A stretch of DNA of 64,000 nt from assembly GCF_021272185.1 (NCBI RefSeq), contig NZ_JAJSEC010000004.1, positions 248,001-312,000 of the forward strand. The letters run 5' to 3'. Positions within the stretch are counted from its first letter, which is position 1, and every line of letters starts with the position of its first letter. The position numbers were made by a program, and so were the translations under genes. Shown here one piece after another: positions 34,990-44,672 of this stretch. The notes under the pieces were generated by a model. That model was given only the letters and a program-made list of their open reading frames with translations. It did no database searches and had not been told where the DNA came from. Origin of the DNA: Roseivivax sp. GX 12232. GTDB lineage: Bacteria; Pseudomonadota; Alphaproteobacteria; Rhodobacterales; Rhodobacteraceae.

Positions 34990-36081
34990 ATGACGCCCGA
35001 GCCCGCCTTCTCTCCCGATCTGACCGAGACTCTCGCGCGGGCGCGGGGCGACCTGCGCATGGGTGTGCCGGTGGTTCTCAGCGGCGCCTCGGGCGCGGCG
35101 CTGGTGCTGGCGGCCGAGACGCTGAGCGCCGCGCGGCTCGCCGCGGTGCAGGCGCTGGGCCGGCCCGCGGACCTCGCGCTGACCGGGCGGCGGGCGGCGA
35201 CGCTGCGGGCGCGGGCCTATGACGGCGATCTCGCGCGGATCGCGCTCCCGGGCGACGCGGGGCTCGACTGGGTGCAGGCGCTGGCCGATCCCGCCGACGA
35301 CCTCGCGCATCCGATGAAGGGGCCCTTCACCTCGCGCCGCGAGGGCGACGCCGCGCTGCACCGGCTGGCGCTGGTCCTGGCGAAATCCGCCCGGCTCCTG
35401 CCCGCCGCGCTGGTGGTGCCGCTGGGCGCCGAGGCCCCCGCCGGGCTGACCCGGATCGACGCCGATGTCGCGGCGCCGCATCTCCTGCGGCTCTCGCCCC
35501 TCGAACATGTGGTCAGCGCCCAGGTGCCCTTGCGCCATGCCGAACGCGCCCGGCTGCACATCTTCCGCCCCGAGGACGGCTCCGAAGAGCATTACGCCGT
35601 CGAGATCGGCCGCCCGGACCGCGAGACCCCGGTGCTGGCGCGGCTGCATTCGGCCTGTTTCACCGGCGATCTGCTGGGCTCTCTGAAGTGCGACTGCGGC
35701 CCGCAGCTCAACGCCGCGCTGGCGCAGATGGGCGGCGCGGGCGAGGGCGTGCTGCTCTATCTCAACCAGGAGGGCCGGGGCATTGGCCTCGCGAACAAGA
35801 TGCGCGCCTATGCGCTGCAGGACCAGGGCTTCGACACGGTGGAGGCCAACCACCGGCTGGGCTTCGAGGACGACGAGCGCGACTTCCGCCTCGGGGCGCA
35901 GATCCTGACCGAGCTGGGCTTCGGCGCGGTGCGGCTTCTGACCAACAACCCCGCCAAGATCGCCCGGATGCAGGCCGAGGGCATCGACGTCACCGAGCGC
36001 GTGCCGCTCAAGGTCGGCGAGACGCGGTTCAACCATCATTACCTGGCGACCAAGGCGAAGAAGTCGGGGCATCTGCTTTAG
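34990..36081 (+). CDS. ribA: GTP cyclohydrolase II with degenerate N-terminal DHBP-synthase-like domain
   Basis: This enzyme opens GTP in the first step of riboflavin synthesis. The C-terminal 190 residues are a complete GTP cyclohydrolase II: zinc cysteines 223, 234 and 236 in [16 protein letters not shown], and EGRGIGL (261-267). The protein is 363 residues, nearly twice the length of the single-domain enzyme. The N-terminal part (about 15-150) looks like RibB ([27 protein letters not shown]) but the acidic catalytic loop of RibB between these segments is replaced by SGASGAA, so it is probably inactive as a DHBP synthase. Confidence 0.9.
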   Translation: MTPEPAFSPDLTETLARARGDLRMGVPVVLSGASGAALVLAAETLSAARLAAVQALGRPADLALTGRRAATLRARAYDGDLARIALPGDAGLDWVQALADPADDLAHPMKGPFTSRREGDAALHRLALVLAKSARLLPAALVVPLGAEAPAGLTRIDADVAAPHLLRLSPLEHVVSAQVPLRHAERARLHIFRPEDGSEEHYAVEIGRPDRETPVLARLHSACFTGDLLGSLKCDCGPQLNAALAQMGGAGEGVLLYLNQEGRGIGLANKMRAYALQDQGFDTVEANHRLGFEDDERDFRLGAQILTELGFGAVRLLTNNPAKIARMQAEGIDVTERVPLKVGETRFNHHYLATKAKKSGHLL

Positions 36082-36327
36082 GCCGGCGGCGCGGGGCGCG
36101 GTGAGGCGCGCTCGCGGTGGTCGGTCGGACGTGCGCGGGCGGGACGCCGGTGAGCGGGGCTCACCCTCCACTGTCGCGCGCCGCGACGGACGCAGACGGC
36201 TTCGGCTCTGTAGGCACCGGGTCGCGGCCACCACACGGCAAGCCACGTGCCCGCCCCACGCGGACGCTTCACCCCGGCCCCTTGGCCTCGCCGCGCCGGC
36301 ACGGCAGGATTGCCGCATCGCCCCCTT

Positions 36328-36343
36328 TGAACCGATCGGTTCA
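36328..36343. promoter_or_regulatory. 16-bp perfect palindrome, candidate operator
   Basis: TGAACCGATCGGTTCA is a perfect inverted repeat 33 bp upstream of the LLM oxidoreductase start. It overlaps TTGAAC, a possible -35 box. Its size and form suit a TetR-type dimer. No such regulator gene is in the window. The spacer 36082-36327 otherwise contains nothing I can support. Confidence 0.6.
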
Positions 36344-36376
36344 CTTCTTAGGTCGGAAGAGGAACAGGAGACACCC

Positions 36377-37378
36377 ATGCGCTATTCCCTTCTCGATCTC
36401 GCCCCCGTGCCCGAGGGCTCCGACACCGCCACCGCGCTCAGGAACATGGGCGAGCTGGCGGAAAAGGCCGAGGGCTGGGGCTACCACCGCTACTGGCTGG
36501 CCGAACACCACAACATGCCCGGCATCGCCTCGGCGGCCACCGCCGTGCTGATCGGCCATGTCGCGCAGCGCACCCGCGAGATGCGCGTCGGCGCGGGCGG
36601 CATCATGCTGCCGAACCATGCGCCCCTCGCTGTGGCCGAGGCCTTCGGCACGCTGGCGACGCTTTACGGCGACCGGATCGACCTGGGTCTCGGGCGGGCG
36701 CCGGGCGGCGACCAGGCGGTGATGCAGGCCCTCGGCGTGAACCACGCCCGGGCCGAGCGCTTCCCCGAGGAGGTCTCGGAACTGCTGCGGCTCTTCGGTC
36801 CCGCCGATCCCGCCGCCCCGGTCAGCGCCCATCCCGGCGCGGGCACCGGCGTGCCGCTCTGGATCCTCGGCTCCTCGCTTTACGGCGCGCAGGTCGCGGC
36901 GCATTTCGGGCTGCCCTATGCCTTCGCCTCGCATTTCGCCCCGCAGGCGCTGGAACAGGCCATGGAGGTCTACCGCCGCCACTTCCGGCCCGCCGAGGGC
37001 CGCGCCCGGCCGCATGCCATGCTGGCGGTGAACGTCTTCGCCGCCGAGACCGAGGGTGAGGCACTGCGGCTCAAGACCTCGATGCAGCAGGCCTTCTACC
37101 GGCTGCGGCTCGGGCGGCCGGGCAAGATGCCCGCGCCGGTCGATGACATCGACGCGGTGATCCCGGCGGGCGCGCGGGCGCAGGTCGACGCGGCGCTCAG
37201 CGTCTCGGCCACCGGCACGCCCGCGCAGGTCGAGGCGCAGCTCTCCGAGCTGATCGCCCGGCACCAGCCCGACGAGGTGATCCTGACAGGCCAGATCCAC
37301 GACCACGGCGCGCGGCTGCGCTCCTTCGAGATCGCCGCCGAGGCCATGTCGCGGATCACCCGCGAGGCGGCGGCGTGA
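36377..37378 (+). CDS. LLM class flavin-dependent oxidoreductase
   Basis: This is a 333-residue luciferase-like monooxygenase family protein. The N-terminal region ([12 protein letters not shown], about 3-14) and [13 protein letters not shown] (38-50), [11 protein letters not shown] and [10 protein letters not shown] place it in the MsnO8/YhbW-type LLM subgroup. It should bind FMN and use NAD(P)H-derived reduced flavin; the substrate is unknown. CAGGAG precedes the ATG. Its stop overlaps the next GTG start (GTGA), starting a coupled three-gene run. Confidence 0.92.
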   Translation: MRYSLLDLAPVPEGSDTATALRNMGELAEKAEGWGYHRYWLAEHHNMPGIASAATAVLIGHVAQRTREMRVGAGGIMLPNHAPLAVAEAFGTLATLYGDRIDLGLGRAPGGDQAVMQALGVNHARAERFPEEVSELLRLFGPADPAAPVSAHPGAGTGVPLWILGSSLYGAQVAAHFGLPYAFASHFAPQALEQAMEVYRRHFRPAEGRARPHAMLAVNVFAAETEGEALRLKTSMQQAFYRLRLGRPGKMPAPVDDIDAVIPAGARAQVDAALSVSATGTPAQVEAQLSELIARHQPDEVILTGQIHDHGARLRSFEIAAEAMSRITREAAA

Positions 37379-37890
37379 CCCCGCGCCCCGAAGACCTGGT
37401 GGTCACGCCCCGGGGCCTGCGCTTCTTCGGGCGGCAGATCCCCTGCGCGCTCGGCCGCGGCGGGGTGACCCGCGACAAGCGCGAGGGCGACGGGGCGACG
37501 CCCGCGGGGGTGCACCGGATCGTCGGCATGCTCTACCGCGCCGACCGCATCGCCCCGCCCGCCGATTGGGCGCTGCCGATCGGGCCGGGCGACCTCTGGT
37601 CCGACGACGCCAGGGACGAGGACTACAACACCATGGTGCGGGCGCCCTATGCGGTCAGCCACGAGCGGCTGGCGCGGGCCGATCCGCTCTATGACACGGT
37701 GATCCTGACCGACTGGAACTGGCCCCGCGCCGAGGCCGGGCGCGGCTCGGCGATCTTCCTGCACCAGTGGCGCCGCCCGGGCTATCCGACCGAGGGTTGC
37801 GTCGCCGTCTCGCGCGCAGACCTGCGCTGGATCGCGGGACGGATCACCTATGCCACCCGGCTGGTGGTGCCCGGGGCGCTGGCGGGATGA
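37375..37890 (+). CDS. L,D-transpeptidase (YkuD) family protein
   Basis: This is a 171-residue protein with the YkuD catalytic signature: His130 in IFLHQW and Cys142 in TEGCVAVS, with the expected spacing. L,D-transpeptidases make 3-3 peptidoglycan cross-links or attach lipoproteins in the periplasm. No classical signal peptide is visible, which is odd for a periplasmic enzyme but usual for this short subgroup. It starts with GTG overlapping the LLM stop and its own stop overlaps the next ATG (ATGA). Confidence 0.88.
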   Translation: MTPRPEDLVVTPRGLRFFGRQIPCALGRGGVTRDKREGDGATPAGVHRIVGMLYRADRIAPPADWALPIGPGDLWSDDARDEDYNTMVRAPYAVSHERLARADPLYDTVILTDWNWPRAEAGRGSAIFLHQWRRPGYPTEGCVAVSRADLRWIAGRITYATRLVVPGALAG

Positions 37891-38468
37891 GCCTCGCCGA
37901 GGAGATCCGCGCCTGCCGCATCTGCGCGCCGCGGTTCGCCGAGACGGAGACCGCCCATGCCCCGCGCCCGGTCGCCTGGTTCGCGCCTTCGGCCCGGGTC
38001 CTGATCGCCGGGCAGGCGCCGGGGCTGCGGGTGCACAAGTCGGGCAAGCCTTTCGACGACCCCTCGGGCGACCGGCTGCGCGACTGGCTGGGGATCGGGC
38101 CCGAGACCTTCTACGACACCCGCCGGATTGCCGTGGTGCCCATGGCCTTCTGCTTTCCGGGCTACGACGCCAAGGGCGCGGACCTGCCGCCGCCGAAGGT
38201 CTGCGGCGAGACCTGGCACGATAGGGTCATGGCGGAGCTGTCGCAGGTGCGGCTCAGGGTGCTGGTCGGGGGCTATGCGCACCGCTACCACCTTGGTGTG
38301 CGGAGCGGCGTGACCGAGACGGTGCGCAACTGGCGCGCCCATGCGCCGGGCACCTTCGTGCTGCCGCATCCCTCCTGGCGCAACACCGCCTGGCTGAAGA
38401 AGAACCCCTGGTTCGAAGCCGAGGTGCTGCCCGCCCTGCGCGCCGCCATGGGTGAAGCGCTGCGCTGA
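37887..38468 (+). CDS. Uracil-DNA glycosylase family protein
   Basis: This is a 193-residue protein with the UDG superfamily fold: GQAPG (42-46) as the water-activating motif region, and HPSWRN (161-166) as the C-terminal motif. An N-terminal CRIC pair (10-13) recalls the iron-sulfur ligands of family 4/5 enzymes, and Cys89 and Cys106 could complete a set. Whether it removes uracil or has another role is not decided by sequence. It is ATGA-coupled to the transpeptidase gene. Confidence 0.82.
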   Translation: MSLAEEIRACRICAPRFAETETAHAPRPVAWFAPSARVLIAGQAPGLRVHKSGKPFDDPSGDRLRDWLGIGPETFYDTRRIAVVPMAFCFPGYDAKGADLPPPKVCGETWHDRVMAELSQVRLRVLVGGYAHRYHLGVRSGVTETVRNWRAHAPGTFVLPHPSWRNTAWLKKNPWFEAEVLPALRAAMGEALR

Positions 38469-38528
38469 GGGGGCGGGGCTCGGCGGGGTGCATCGCTCGG
38501 TGACGCCCTCGGGTCTTCGCGCTACAGG

Positions 38529-38663
38529 CCCTCCCCGGCACGCCCTTTCCTTGCCTGTGGGCGCCGCCCAAGGCTCTCCCCGCCACGCCCATACCTTGCC
38601 TGTGGGCGCCGCCCCAGGCCCTCCCCGCCACGCCTTCGCCTTGCCTGCGGGCCCCGCGCCCTC
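38529..38663. repeat. Three 45-bp tandem repeats upstream of the SseB gene
   Basis: Units at 38529, 38574 and 38619 share CTCCCCG-CACGCC and CCTTGCCTG-GGG cores. The unit length is a multiple of three, so several long open frames cross it, but none looks like a known protein. The array ends 12 bp before the SseB start codon and may contain its promoter. Confidence 0.85.
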
Positions 38664-38675
38664 TACCTCGGCGGC

Positions 38676-39470
38676 ATGGATACAGACACCCCGCTTGATA
38701 CCGCCTACCGGGCGATGGAGGCCGCGCCCGAGGATGACGCCGCGCGGCTGCGCTTCTACGAGCGGCTCGCCGATACCGAGCTGCTCCTGCTGCTGAGCCG
38801 CGAGCCCGAGGGCGAGACGCTCGACCCGGAGGTCTTCGAGGTCGAGGGCATCTCTTACCTCCTGGTCTTCGACAGCGACGCGCGGCTCGCGGCCTTCCTG
38901 GGCAAGCCCGCGCCTTATGCGGCGCTGCCGGGGCGGGTGATCGCGGGGATGCTCGCGGGGCAGGGCGCGGGTCTGGGGCTGAACCTCGACGTGGCGCCCT
39001 CGGCCTATCTGATCCCGCCCGACGCGGTGGCCTGGCTGGCCGAGACGCTGGGGCAGGGGCCCGCAGAGGCCAGCGCCCGGCCCGAGGAGCTCCTGGCGCC
39101 GGGCAATGTGCCCGAGGCGCTGCTGACCGCGCTCGACGGCAAGCTTGGCCGGGCGGCAGGGCTGGCGCGGCGCGCCTACCTGGCCGCGGTGCGCTACGAC
39201 GACGGCAGCCACGGGCACATGCTGGGCATCACCGGCGCGCGCGAGGGTGCCGAGGGGCCGCTGGCGCGCGCGGTGAACGAGGCGCTGGTCTTCTCGGGCA
39301 TCGAGGCGGGGGCGCTGGACGTGGTCTTCCTTGACGATGCGGATGCCTTCACCGCCCGGCTGGCGCGGGTCGGGCTGCGCTTCGACCTGCCCGAGCCGGA
39401 AGCGGAGGAGACCCGCGCCGAGGTGCAGGCCCCGGGCTCGGACCCGGAGAAGCCGCCGAAGCTGCGCTAG
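38676..39470 (+). CDS. SseB family protein
   Basis: This is a 264-residue cytosolic protein with an SseB N-terminal domain (about 5-120): LDTAYRAMEAAPEDDAARLRFYERLAD (core about 7-20), ELLLLLSREPEG, and ISYLLVFDSDARLAAFLG. A second half with the SseB C-terminal-like fold follows (about 135-240), then an acidic tail. The family was named from enhanced serine sensitivity and has no clear activity. Its start lies directly downstream of the 45-bp repeats. Confidence 0.82.
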   Translation: MDTDTPLDTAYRAMEAAPEDDAARLRFYERLADTELLLLLSREPEGETLDPEVFEVEGISYLLVFDSDARLAAFLGKPAPYAALPGRVIAGMLAGQGAGLGLNLDVAPSAYLIPPDAVAWLAETLGQGPAEASARPEELLAPGNVPEALLTALDGKLGRAAGLARRAYLAAVRYDDGSHGHMLGITGAREGAEGPLARAVNEALVFSGIEAGALDVVFLDDADAFTARLARVGLRFDLPEPEAEETRAEVQAPGSDPEKPPKLR

Positions 39471-39567
39471 GCGCGGGGGGGGGCTCAGGGGCGCGGTCCG
39501 GTCGATCCGCCGGCGCGGCACCGATCAGGCTGTCGCGCCCCGTCCCGAGCCGCCCCAGACCCCGGTC

Positions 39568-40410
39568 TCACACCTCGATGTTGTCGATCAGCCGCACGCC
39601 GCCGATCCAGGCGGCGGCGAAAAGCCGCGCGGGCGCCTCGGGGCGCTCCATCAGCCGCAGATCGCCGCTGGCGCGCAGCTCGAGATATTCCACCTCCGCG
39701 AAGCCCGCCGCGGCAAGATCCGCCCGCGCCGCCGCCCCGGCCACGCTCGCGGTATCGCCATCGCGCAGCGCCGCGGCCATGGCCCCCATGGTGTGGGGCA
39801 GGGCGGCCGCCGCGGCCCGCGCCGCCGCGTCGAGTCTGAGGTTCCGCGAGGACATCGCCAGCCCGTCGGGCTCGCGCACGGTGGGGCAGCCCTTAACCTC
39901 GATTGGCAGGTCGAGGTCGGCGGCCATCCGGCGCACCACCTGCAGCTGCTGGTAGTCCTTTTCCCCGAAGAAGGCGCGGTCGGCGCCGCTTTGCAGGAAG
40001 AGCTTCGAGACCACCGTGGCGACCCCGTCGAAATGCCCGGGCCGATGCGCGCCGCAGAGCACATCCGTCAGCCCCGCGACCGAGACTGTGGTGGCGAAAC
40101 CCTCGGGGTAGATCTCGCCCGGCTCGGGCACATAGAGCGCATCGACGCCGTAGGGCGCCAGGGCCTCGGCGTCGGCCTCCTCGGTGCGGGGGTATTTCGC
40201 CAGGTCGCTGGCGTTGTTGAACTGCCGGGGATTGACGAAGATCGTCACGATCACCCGGTCGCAGGCGGATTTCGCGGCGGCGACCAGGCTCAGGTGCCCC
40301 TCGTGCAGGGCGCCCATGGTCGGCACCACGCCGATGCTTTCGCCGGCCTGGCGCCAGCCCGCCACGGCGGCGCGCAGCTCGGCCTTGCGGCGCAGGATCG
40401 CTGCCGCCAT
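39568..40410 (-). CDS. panC: Pantothenate synthetase
   Basis: PanC joins pantoate and beta-alanine with ATP to form pantothenate, the CoA precursor. The 280-residue protein has the ATP-binding [14 protein letters not shown] (about 29-42), the FVNPRQF segment, [13 protein letters not shown] and SSRN. Its ATG overlaps the panB stop by one base (TGATG), giving a panB-panC operon. The C-terminal end ([10 protein letters not shown]) is typical. Confidence 0.97.
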   Translation of the reverse strand: MAAAILRRKAELRAAVAGWRQAGESIGVVPTMGALHEGHLSLVAAAKSACDRVIVTIFVNPRQFNNASDLAKYPRTEEADAEALAPYGVDALYVPEPGEIYPEGFATTVSVAGLTDVLCGAHRPGHFDGVATVVSKLFLQSGADRAFFGEKDYQQLQVVRRMAADLDLPIEVKGCPTVREPDGLAMSSRNLRLDAAARAAAAALPHTMGAMAAALRDGDTASVAGAAARADLAAAGFAEVEYLELRASGDLRLMERPEAPARLFAAAWIGGVRLIDNIEV

Positions 40411-41240
40411 CAGCCGCGCTCCGGGGCGTCGTCGCCGAAGACATGCTCGGGGCCGGGGAAGCTGCGGGCGCGGACCTCGGCGGCATAGGCGGCGATGGCG
40501 GCCTCGCCGTCCTCGCCGAGCGTGGCGAAGCGTTTCACGAACTTCGGCTTGAAGGCGGTGAAGAGCCCCAGCATGTCGTCGACCACCAGCACCTGCCCGT
40601 CGCAGCCCGCCGAGGCGCCGATGCCGATGGTCGGGATCGCGACCTCGGCGGTGATCCGGTCGGCGAGGCTCTGCGGCACCTTCTCGAGGACCACCGCAAA
40701 GGCCCCGGCAGCGGCCACGGCGCGGGCGTCCGACAGCAGCCCGTCGCCGGCCTGGCCCCGGCCCTGCACCTTGTAGCCGCCCAGCGTGTTCATCGACTGC
40801 GGCGTCAGCCCGATATGGGCCATGACCGGCACCCCGCGCGCCACGAGGAAGCGGATCGTCTCGGCCATCTCGGTGCCGCCCTCGAGCTTCACCGCGCCCG
40901 CGCCGGTTTCGGCCATGAGCCGCCGGGCGTTGCGGAAGGCCTGCTCGGGGCTTTCCTCGTAGGAGCCGAAGGGCATGTCGATGACCATCATCGCGCGCTC
41001 GAGCCCGCGGCGCACCGCCTGGCCGTGCAGGATCATCATCTCCATCGTCACCCCCAGCGTCGAGGGCAGCCCGTGCAGCACCATGCCGACGCTGTCGCCG
41101 ACCAGCACGAGGTCGCAATGGGCGTCCATCATCCGGGCCATGGGCGTGGTATAGGCGGTCAGGCTGACGATCGGATCCGAGCCCTTCATGGCGCGGATGT
41201 CGTCGGGCAGCGGGGCGGTCTTCCGTCCGGTGGCGCTCAA
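40410..41240 (-). CDS. panB: 3-methyl-2-oxobutanoate hydroxymethyltransferase
   Basis: PanB makes ketopantoate from alpha-ketoisovalerate using methylene-tetrahydrofolate. The 276-residue TIM-barrel protein has [15 protein letters not shown] (26-40), [33 protein letters not shown] and the catalytic-region [10 protein letters not shown]. It is followed by panC with a one-base overlap. The 151-bp spacer to the divergent ABC transporter operon should hold both promoters. Confidence 0.97.
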   Translation of the reverse strand: MSATGRKTAPLPDDIRAMKGSDPIVSLTAYTTPMARMMDAHCDLVLVGDSVGMVLHGLPSTLGVTMEMMILHGQAVRRGLERAMMVIDMPFGSYEESPEQAFRNARRLMAETGAGAVKLEGGTEMAETIRFLVARGVPVMAHIGLTPQSMNTLGGYKVQGRGQAGDGLLSDARAVAAAGAFAVVLEKVPQSLADRITAEVAIPTIGIGASAGCDGQVLVVDDMLGLFTAFKPKFVKRFATLGEDGEAAIAAYAAEVRARSFPGPEHVFGDDAPERG

Positions 41241-41391
41241 CCTCGTCTCCTTTCGGGGTAAAGCCGTGTCGCGACGCGCCTTATCACCTGGTGTCCCGAA
41301 CGCCTAGGCGGCATTGCGATCTCGGCGCTTGATCGTCGCGTCGAATGGCTGAAACATGGGGGCCATCCGTCACGGCAAGGAGGTTGCCCCC

Positions 41392-42858
41392 ATGTTCCGT
41401 CGCACCCTGACCGCGCTTGCGTTCGTCGCGACGCCGGCTCTCGCGCAGCAGAGCGATCTGACGCTGGCGATCCAGCTCGAGCCGCCGCATCTCGATCCGA
41501 CCTCCGCCGCGGCCGGGGCCATCGACAGCGTGCTTTATTCCAACGTCTTCGAAGGGCTGACCCGCTTTGCCGCCGACGGCTCGGTCGAGCCGGCGCTGGC
41601 CGAAAGCTGGGAGATTTCCGAGGACGGGACGACCTATACCTTCACCCTGCGCGAGGGCGTGCGCTTCCACGACGGCAGCGCCTTCGACGCCGAGGACGTG
41701 AAGTTCTCGCTCGACCGGGCCCGCGCCGAGGACAGCGTGAACGCCCAGAAGGCGCTGTTCGAGGGCATCTCCGAGGTCAGCGTGGTCGATCCGGCCACGG
41801 TCGAGATCACCCTGGCCCAGCCCGACGGCAGCTTCCTGTTCAACCTGGCCTGGGGCGACGCGGTGATCGTGGCGCCCGAGACCATCGAAGGCATCAAGCA
41901 GAGCCCCGTGGGCACCGGGCCCTTCGCCTTCTCCGAATGGGTGCAGGGCGACCGGGTGGAGCTGACCCGCTACGCGGACTACTGGGGCCCGGCCCCGGCG
42001 CTGGAGGCCGCGACCTTCAAGTTCATCTCCGATCCGACCGCGGCCTTCGCGGCGATGATGGCCCAGGACATCGACGCCTTCGCGGGCTTCCCCGCGCCCG
42101 AGAACATCGCCCAGTTCGAGGTCGATCCGCGCTTCCAGGTGCTCATGGGCTCGACCGAGGGCGAGACGATCCTGGCGATGAACAACGGCCAGGAGCCCTT
42201 CGACGACCCCGCCGTGCGCGAGGCCGTGGCCCATGCCATCGACCGCCAGGCGATCATCGACGGCGCGATGTTCGGCCAGGGCACGCCGATCGGCACGCAT
42301 TTCGCGCCGCATCACCCCGATTACGTCGATCTGACCGACCTCTCGCCGCATGACCCCGAGGTGGCGCGGCAGATGCTGGCGGACGCGGGCTACGGCGAGG
42401 GCTTCTCGACCACGCTGAAGCTGCCGCCGCCCTCCTACGCGCGGCGCGGCGGCGAGATCATCGCCGCGCAGCTGCGCGAGGTCGGCATCGAGACCGAGAT
42501 CACCAATCTCGAATGGGCGCAATGGCTCGAGGAGGTCTTCCGCGGCAAGGATTACGGGCTCACCATCGTCAGCCACACCGAGCCCATGGACATCGGCATC
42601 TACGCCCGGCCGGATTACTACTTCCAGTATGACAACCCCGACTTCCAGGCGCTGATGACCGAGCTGACCGGGACCACCGACGCGGGCGACCGCTCGGACC
42701 TCCTGGCCGAGGCGCAGCGCATGATCGCCGAGGATCACGTCAACGGCTACCTCTTCCAGCTCGCCTTCCCGACCGTCGCCGACGCGCGGCTGAAGGGGCT
42801 CTGGCAGAACCAGCCGACCCAGGCCAATCCGCTGGCCGGGGTCAGCTGGGCCGAGTGA
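41392..42858 (+). CDS. ABC transporter substrate-binding protein, family 5 (oligopeptide type)
   Basis: This is a 488-residue periplasmic binding protein. The signal peptide ends at PALAQQ (about 19), and the family 5 pattern follows: LDPTSAAAGAIDSVLYSNVFEGL (core about 33-46), PALAESWEISEDGTTYTFTLR and GTGPFAF. Members bind peptides, nickel, opines or glutathione. A strong AAGGAGG precedes the ATG at 41392, which decides the start over an ATG 36 bp upstream. It heads the operon with two permeases, a dual ATPase and two enzymes. Confidence 0.93.
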   Translation: MFRRTLTALAFVATPALAQQSDLTLAIQLEPPHLDPTSAAAGAIDSVLYSNVFEGLTRFAADGSVEPALAESWEISEDGTTYTFTLREGVRFHDGSAFDAEDVKFSLDRARAEDSVNAQKALFEGISEVSVVDPATVEITLAQPDGSFLFNLAWGDAVIVAPETIEGIKQSPVGTGPFAFSEWVQGDRVELTRYADYWGPAPALEAATFKFISDPTAAFAAMMAQDIDAFAGFPAPENIAQFEVDPRFQVLMGSTEGETILAMNNGQEPFDDPAVREAVAHAIDRQAIIDGAMFGQGTPIGTHFAPHHPDYVDLTDLSPHDPEVARQMLADAGYGEGFSTTLKLPPPSYARRGGEIIAAQLREVGIETEITNLEWAQWLEEVFRGKDYGLTIVSHTEPMDIGIYARPDYYFQYDNPDFQALMTELTGTTDAGDRSDLLAEAQRMIAEDHVNGYLFQLAFPTVADARLKGLWQNQPTQANPLAGVSWAE

Positions 42859-42915
42859 TCGGCCCGGCCCGCGCGCCGCTGGACCCTCGGGTCCGGCGGC
42901 CCTAACCTGCCCCCC

Positions 42916-43860
42916 ATGCTGGCATATGCCCTTCGCCGCCTGGTCTCGCTCGGCCTGTCGCTTGTCGTCGCCTCGCTGGTCATCTTCCTGGTGGTCGAGG
43001 TGGCGCCCGGCGATCCGGCCAGCTTCATGCTGGGCATCAACGCCCAGCCCGACACGGTGGCGGCGCTGCGCGCCGAGCTGGGGCTCGACCTGCCGAAATG
43101 GCAACGCTACCTGGCCTGGGTCGGCGGCATGGTGACCGGCGATTTCGGCATGTCCTACACCTATCGCACGCCGGTCTCGGAGATGGTCATGGACCGGCTC
43201 TGGATCTCGCTGCCGCTGGCGCTCTACGCGCTGGTGCTGTCGACCGCGCTGGCCTTTCCGGCGGCGCTCCTGGCGGCCTCGCGGCGCGGCGAGGCGGGGG
43301 ATTTCGCGGTCATGGGGGCGACGCAGCTCGGCATCGCGGTGCCGAACTTCTGGTTCGCCATGCTGCTTGTGCTGCTCTTCGCGATCAACCTCGGCTGGTT
43401 CTCCGCCGGCGGCTTCCCGGGCTGGGAGGATCCCGGCGCCGCCCTCAAGGCGCTGACCCTGCCGGCGGTGGCGCTGGCGCTGCCGCAGGCGGCGATCCTC
43501 GCGCGGGTCATGCGCTCGGCGCTGATCGACATCCTGGCCGAGGACTTCATGCGCACCGCGCGGGCCAAGGGGCTGACCCGCGCCCAGGCGCTCTGGCGGC
43601 ACGGGGTGCGCAACGCGCTGATCCCGGTGCTGACGATCCTCGGCCTGCAGTTCTCCTTCCTGCTGGCCGGCGCGATCATCATCGAGCAGGTCTTCTTCCT
43701 GCCGGGCCTCGGGCGGCTGATCTTCCAGGCGATCTCGCAGCGCGACCTGATCGTCGTGGAGAGCGTGGTCATGCTCCTGGTCTTCGCGGTGATCCTGGTG
43801 ACCTTCCTGACCGACATGGCCTATGCCGCCGTCGACCCGCGGCTGAGGCGGCGGGCATGA
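42916..43860 (+). CDS. ABC transporter permease (DppB/OppB-like)
   Basis: This is a 314-residue inner-membrane permease with six predicted helices. The N-terminal AYALRRLVSLGLSLVVASLVIFLVV helix (core about 10-27) and the long first periplasmic loop carrying the GDPASFMLG motif are typical of DppB-type subunits. The EAA-like cytoplasmic loop (MRTARAKGLTRAQALWRHGVRNAL, core about 212-225) contacts the ATPase. Its stop overlaps the second permease start as ATGA. Confidence 0.95.
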   Translation: MLAYALRRLVSLGLSLVVASLVIFLVVEVAPGDPASFMLGINAQPDTVAALRAELGLDLPKWQRYLAWVGGMVTGDFGMSYTYRTPVSEMVMDRLWISLPLALYALVLSTALAFPAALLAASRRGEAGDFAVMGATQLGIAVPNFWFAMLLVLLFAINLGWFSAGGFPGWEDPGAALKALTLPAVALALPQAAILARVMRSALIDILAEDFMRTARAKGLTRAQALWRHGVRNALIPVLTILGLQFSFLLAGAIIIEQVFFLPGLGRLIFQAISQRDLIVVESVVMLLVFAVILVTFLTDMAYAAVDPRLRRRA

Positions 43861-44672
43861 TCCGCAGGCTGGCCCCCGGGGCGGCGCTGAGCCTCGTCTT
43901 CGTGGTCGCGGCCCTTCTGTCCTATCTCTGGACGCCCTATGCGGTCGACGGCATGGCCATCGCCGACCGGCTGAAGGCGCCGAGCGGGGCGCATCTGCTG
44001 GGCACTGACCACTTCGGGCGGGACATCCTGTCGATGCTCATGGTCGGCGCGCGGACCTCGCTGGCGGTGGCGCTGGTCGCGGTGGGGATCGGCATGGGAC
44101 TCGGCGTGCCCCTGGGCCTCGCCGCCGCCGCGCGGCACGGCGGCTGGCTCGACGAGGTCATCATGCGCGGCAACGACCTTGTCTTCGCCTTCCCGAGCCT
44201 GGTCATCGCGATCCTGATCACCGCCATCGCCGGGCCCTCGGCGCTGAACGCGATCATCGCCATCGGCATTTTCAACGTGCCGGTCTTCGCGCGGCTGACG
44301 CGCGGCGCGGCGCTGGCGCTCTGGGCGCGGGAGTTCATCATGGCCGCGCGCGTCGCGGGCAAGGGGCGGGTGCGGATCTCCGTCGAACATATCCTGCCCA
44401 ATGTCACCAACCTCCTGATCGTGCAGGGCACCATCCAGTTCTCGCTGGGCATCCTGGCCGAGGCGGGGCTCTCCTACGTGGGGCTCGGCGCGCAGCCGCC
44501 GGTGCCCTCCTGGGGGCGGATGCTGGCCGATGCGCAGACCATGGTGGCGCTGGCGCCGCATGTGGCGCTGATGCCGGGGCTCGCCATCGTCTTCAGCGTG
44601 CTCGGGCTGAACCTCCTGGGCGACGGGCTGCGCGATGCGCTCGACCCGAAGCTGCGCGAGGTGCGGGCATGA
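43857..44672 (+). CDS. ABC transporter permease (DppC/OppC-like)
   Basis: This is a 271-residue permease of the DppC group: an N-terminal helix, then GTDHFGRDILSMLMVGARTSL (core 49-62), and an EAA-loop region FIMAARVAGKGRVRISVEHILPNV (core about 161-175). Five to six helices are predicted. It pairs with the preceding DppB-like subunit. Both ends are joined to neighbours by ATGA overlaps, so stoichiometric translation is likely. Confidence 0.95.
   Translation: MIRRLAPGAALSLVFVVAALLSYLWTPYAVDGMAIADRLKAPSGAHLLGTDHFGRDILSMLMVGARTSLAVALVAVGIGMGLGVPLGLAAAARHGGWLDEVIMRGNDLVFAFPSLVIAILITAIAGPSALNAIIAIGIFNVPVFARLTRGAALALWAREFIMAARVAGKGRVRISVEHILPNVTNLLIVQGTIQFSLGILAEAGLSYVGLGAQPPVPSWGRMLADAQTMVALAPHVALMPGLAIVFSVLGLNLLGDGLRDALDPKLREVRA

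Noticed and set aside
36101-36376. N-terminal extension of the LLM oxidoreductase
   Set aside because: The frame is open upstream, but the ATG at 36377 has a good ribosome binding site and matches the family start. The extension would cover the palindrome and is Arg-rich noise.
38529-38663. Repeat-containing protein encoded across the 45-bp units
   Set aside because: Open frames cross the repeats on both strands because the unit is a multiple of three, but none has a ribosome binding site or a known fold, and they overlap real genes.
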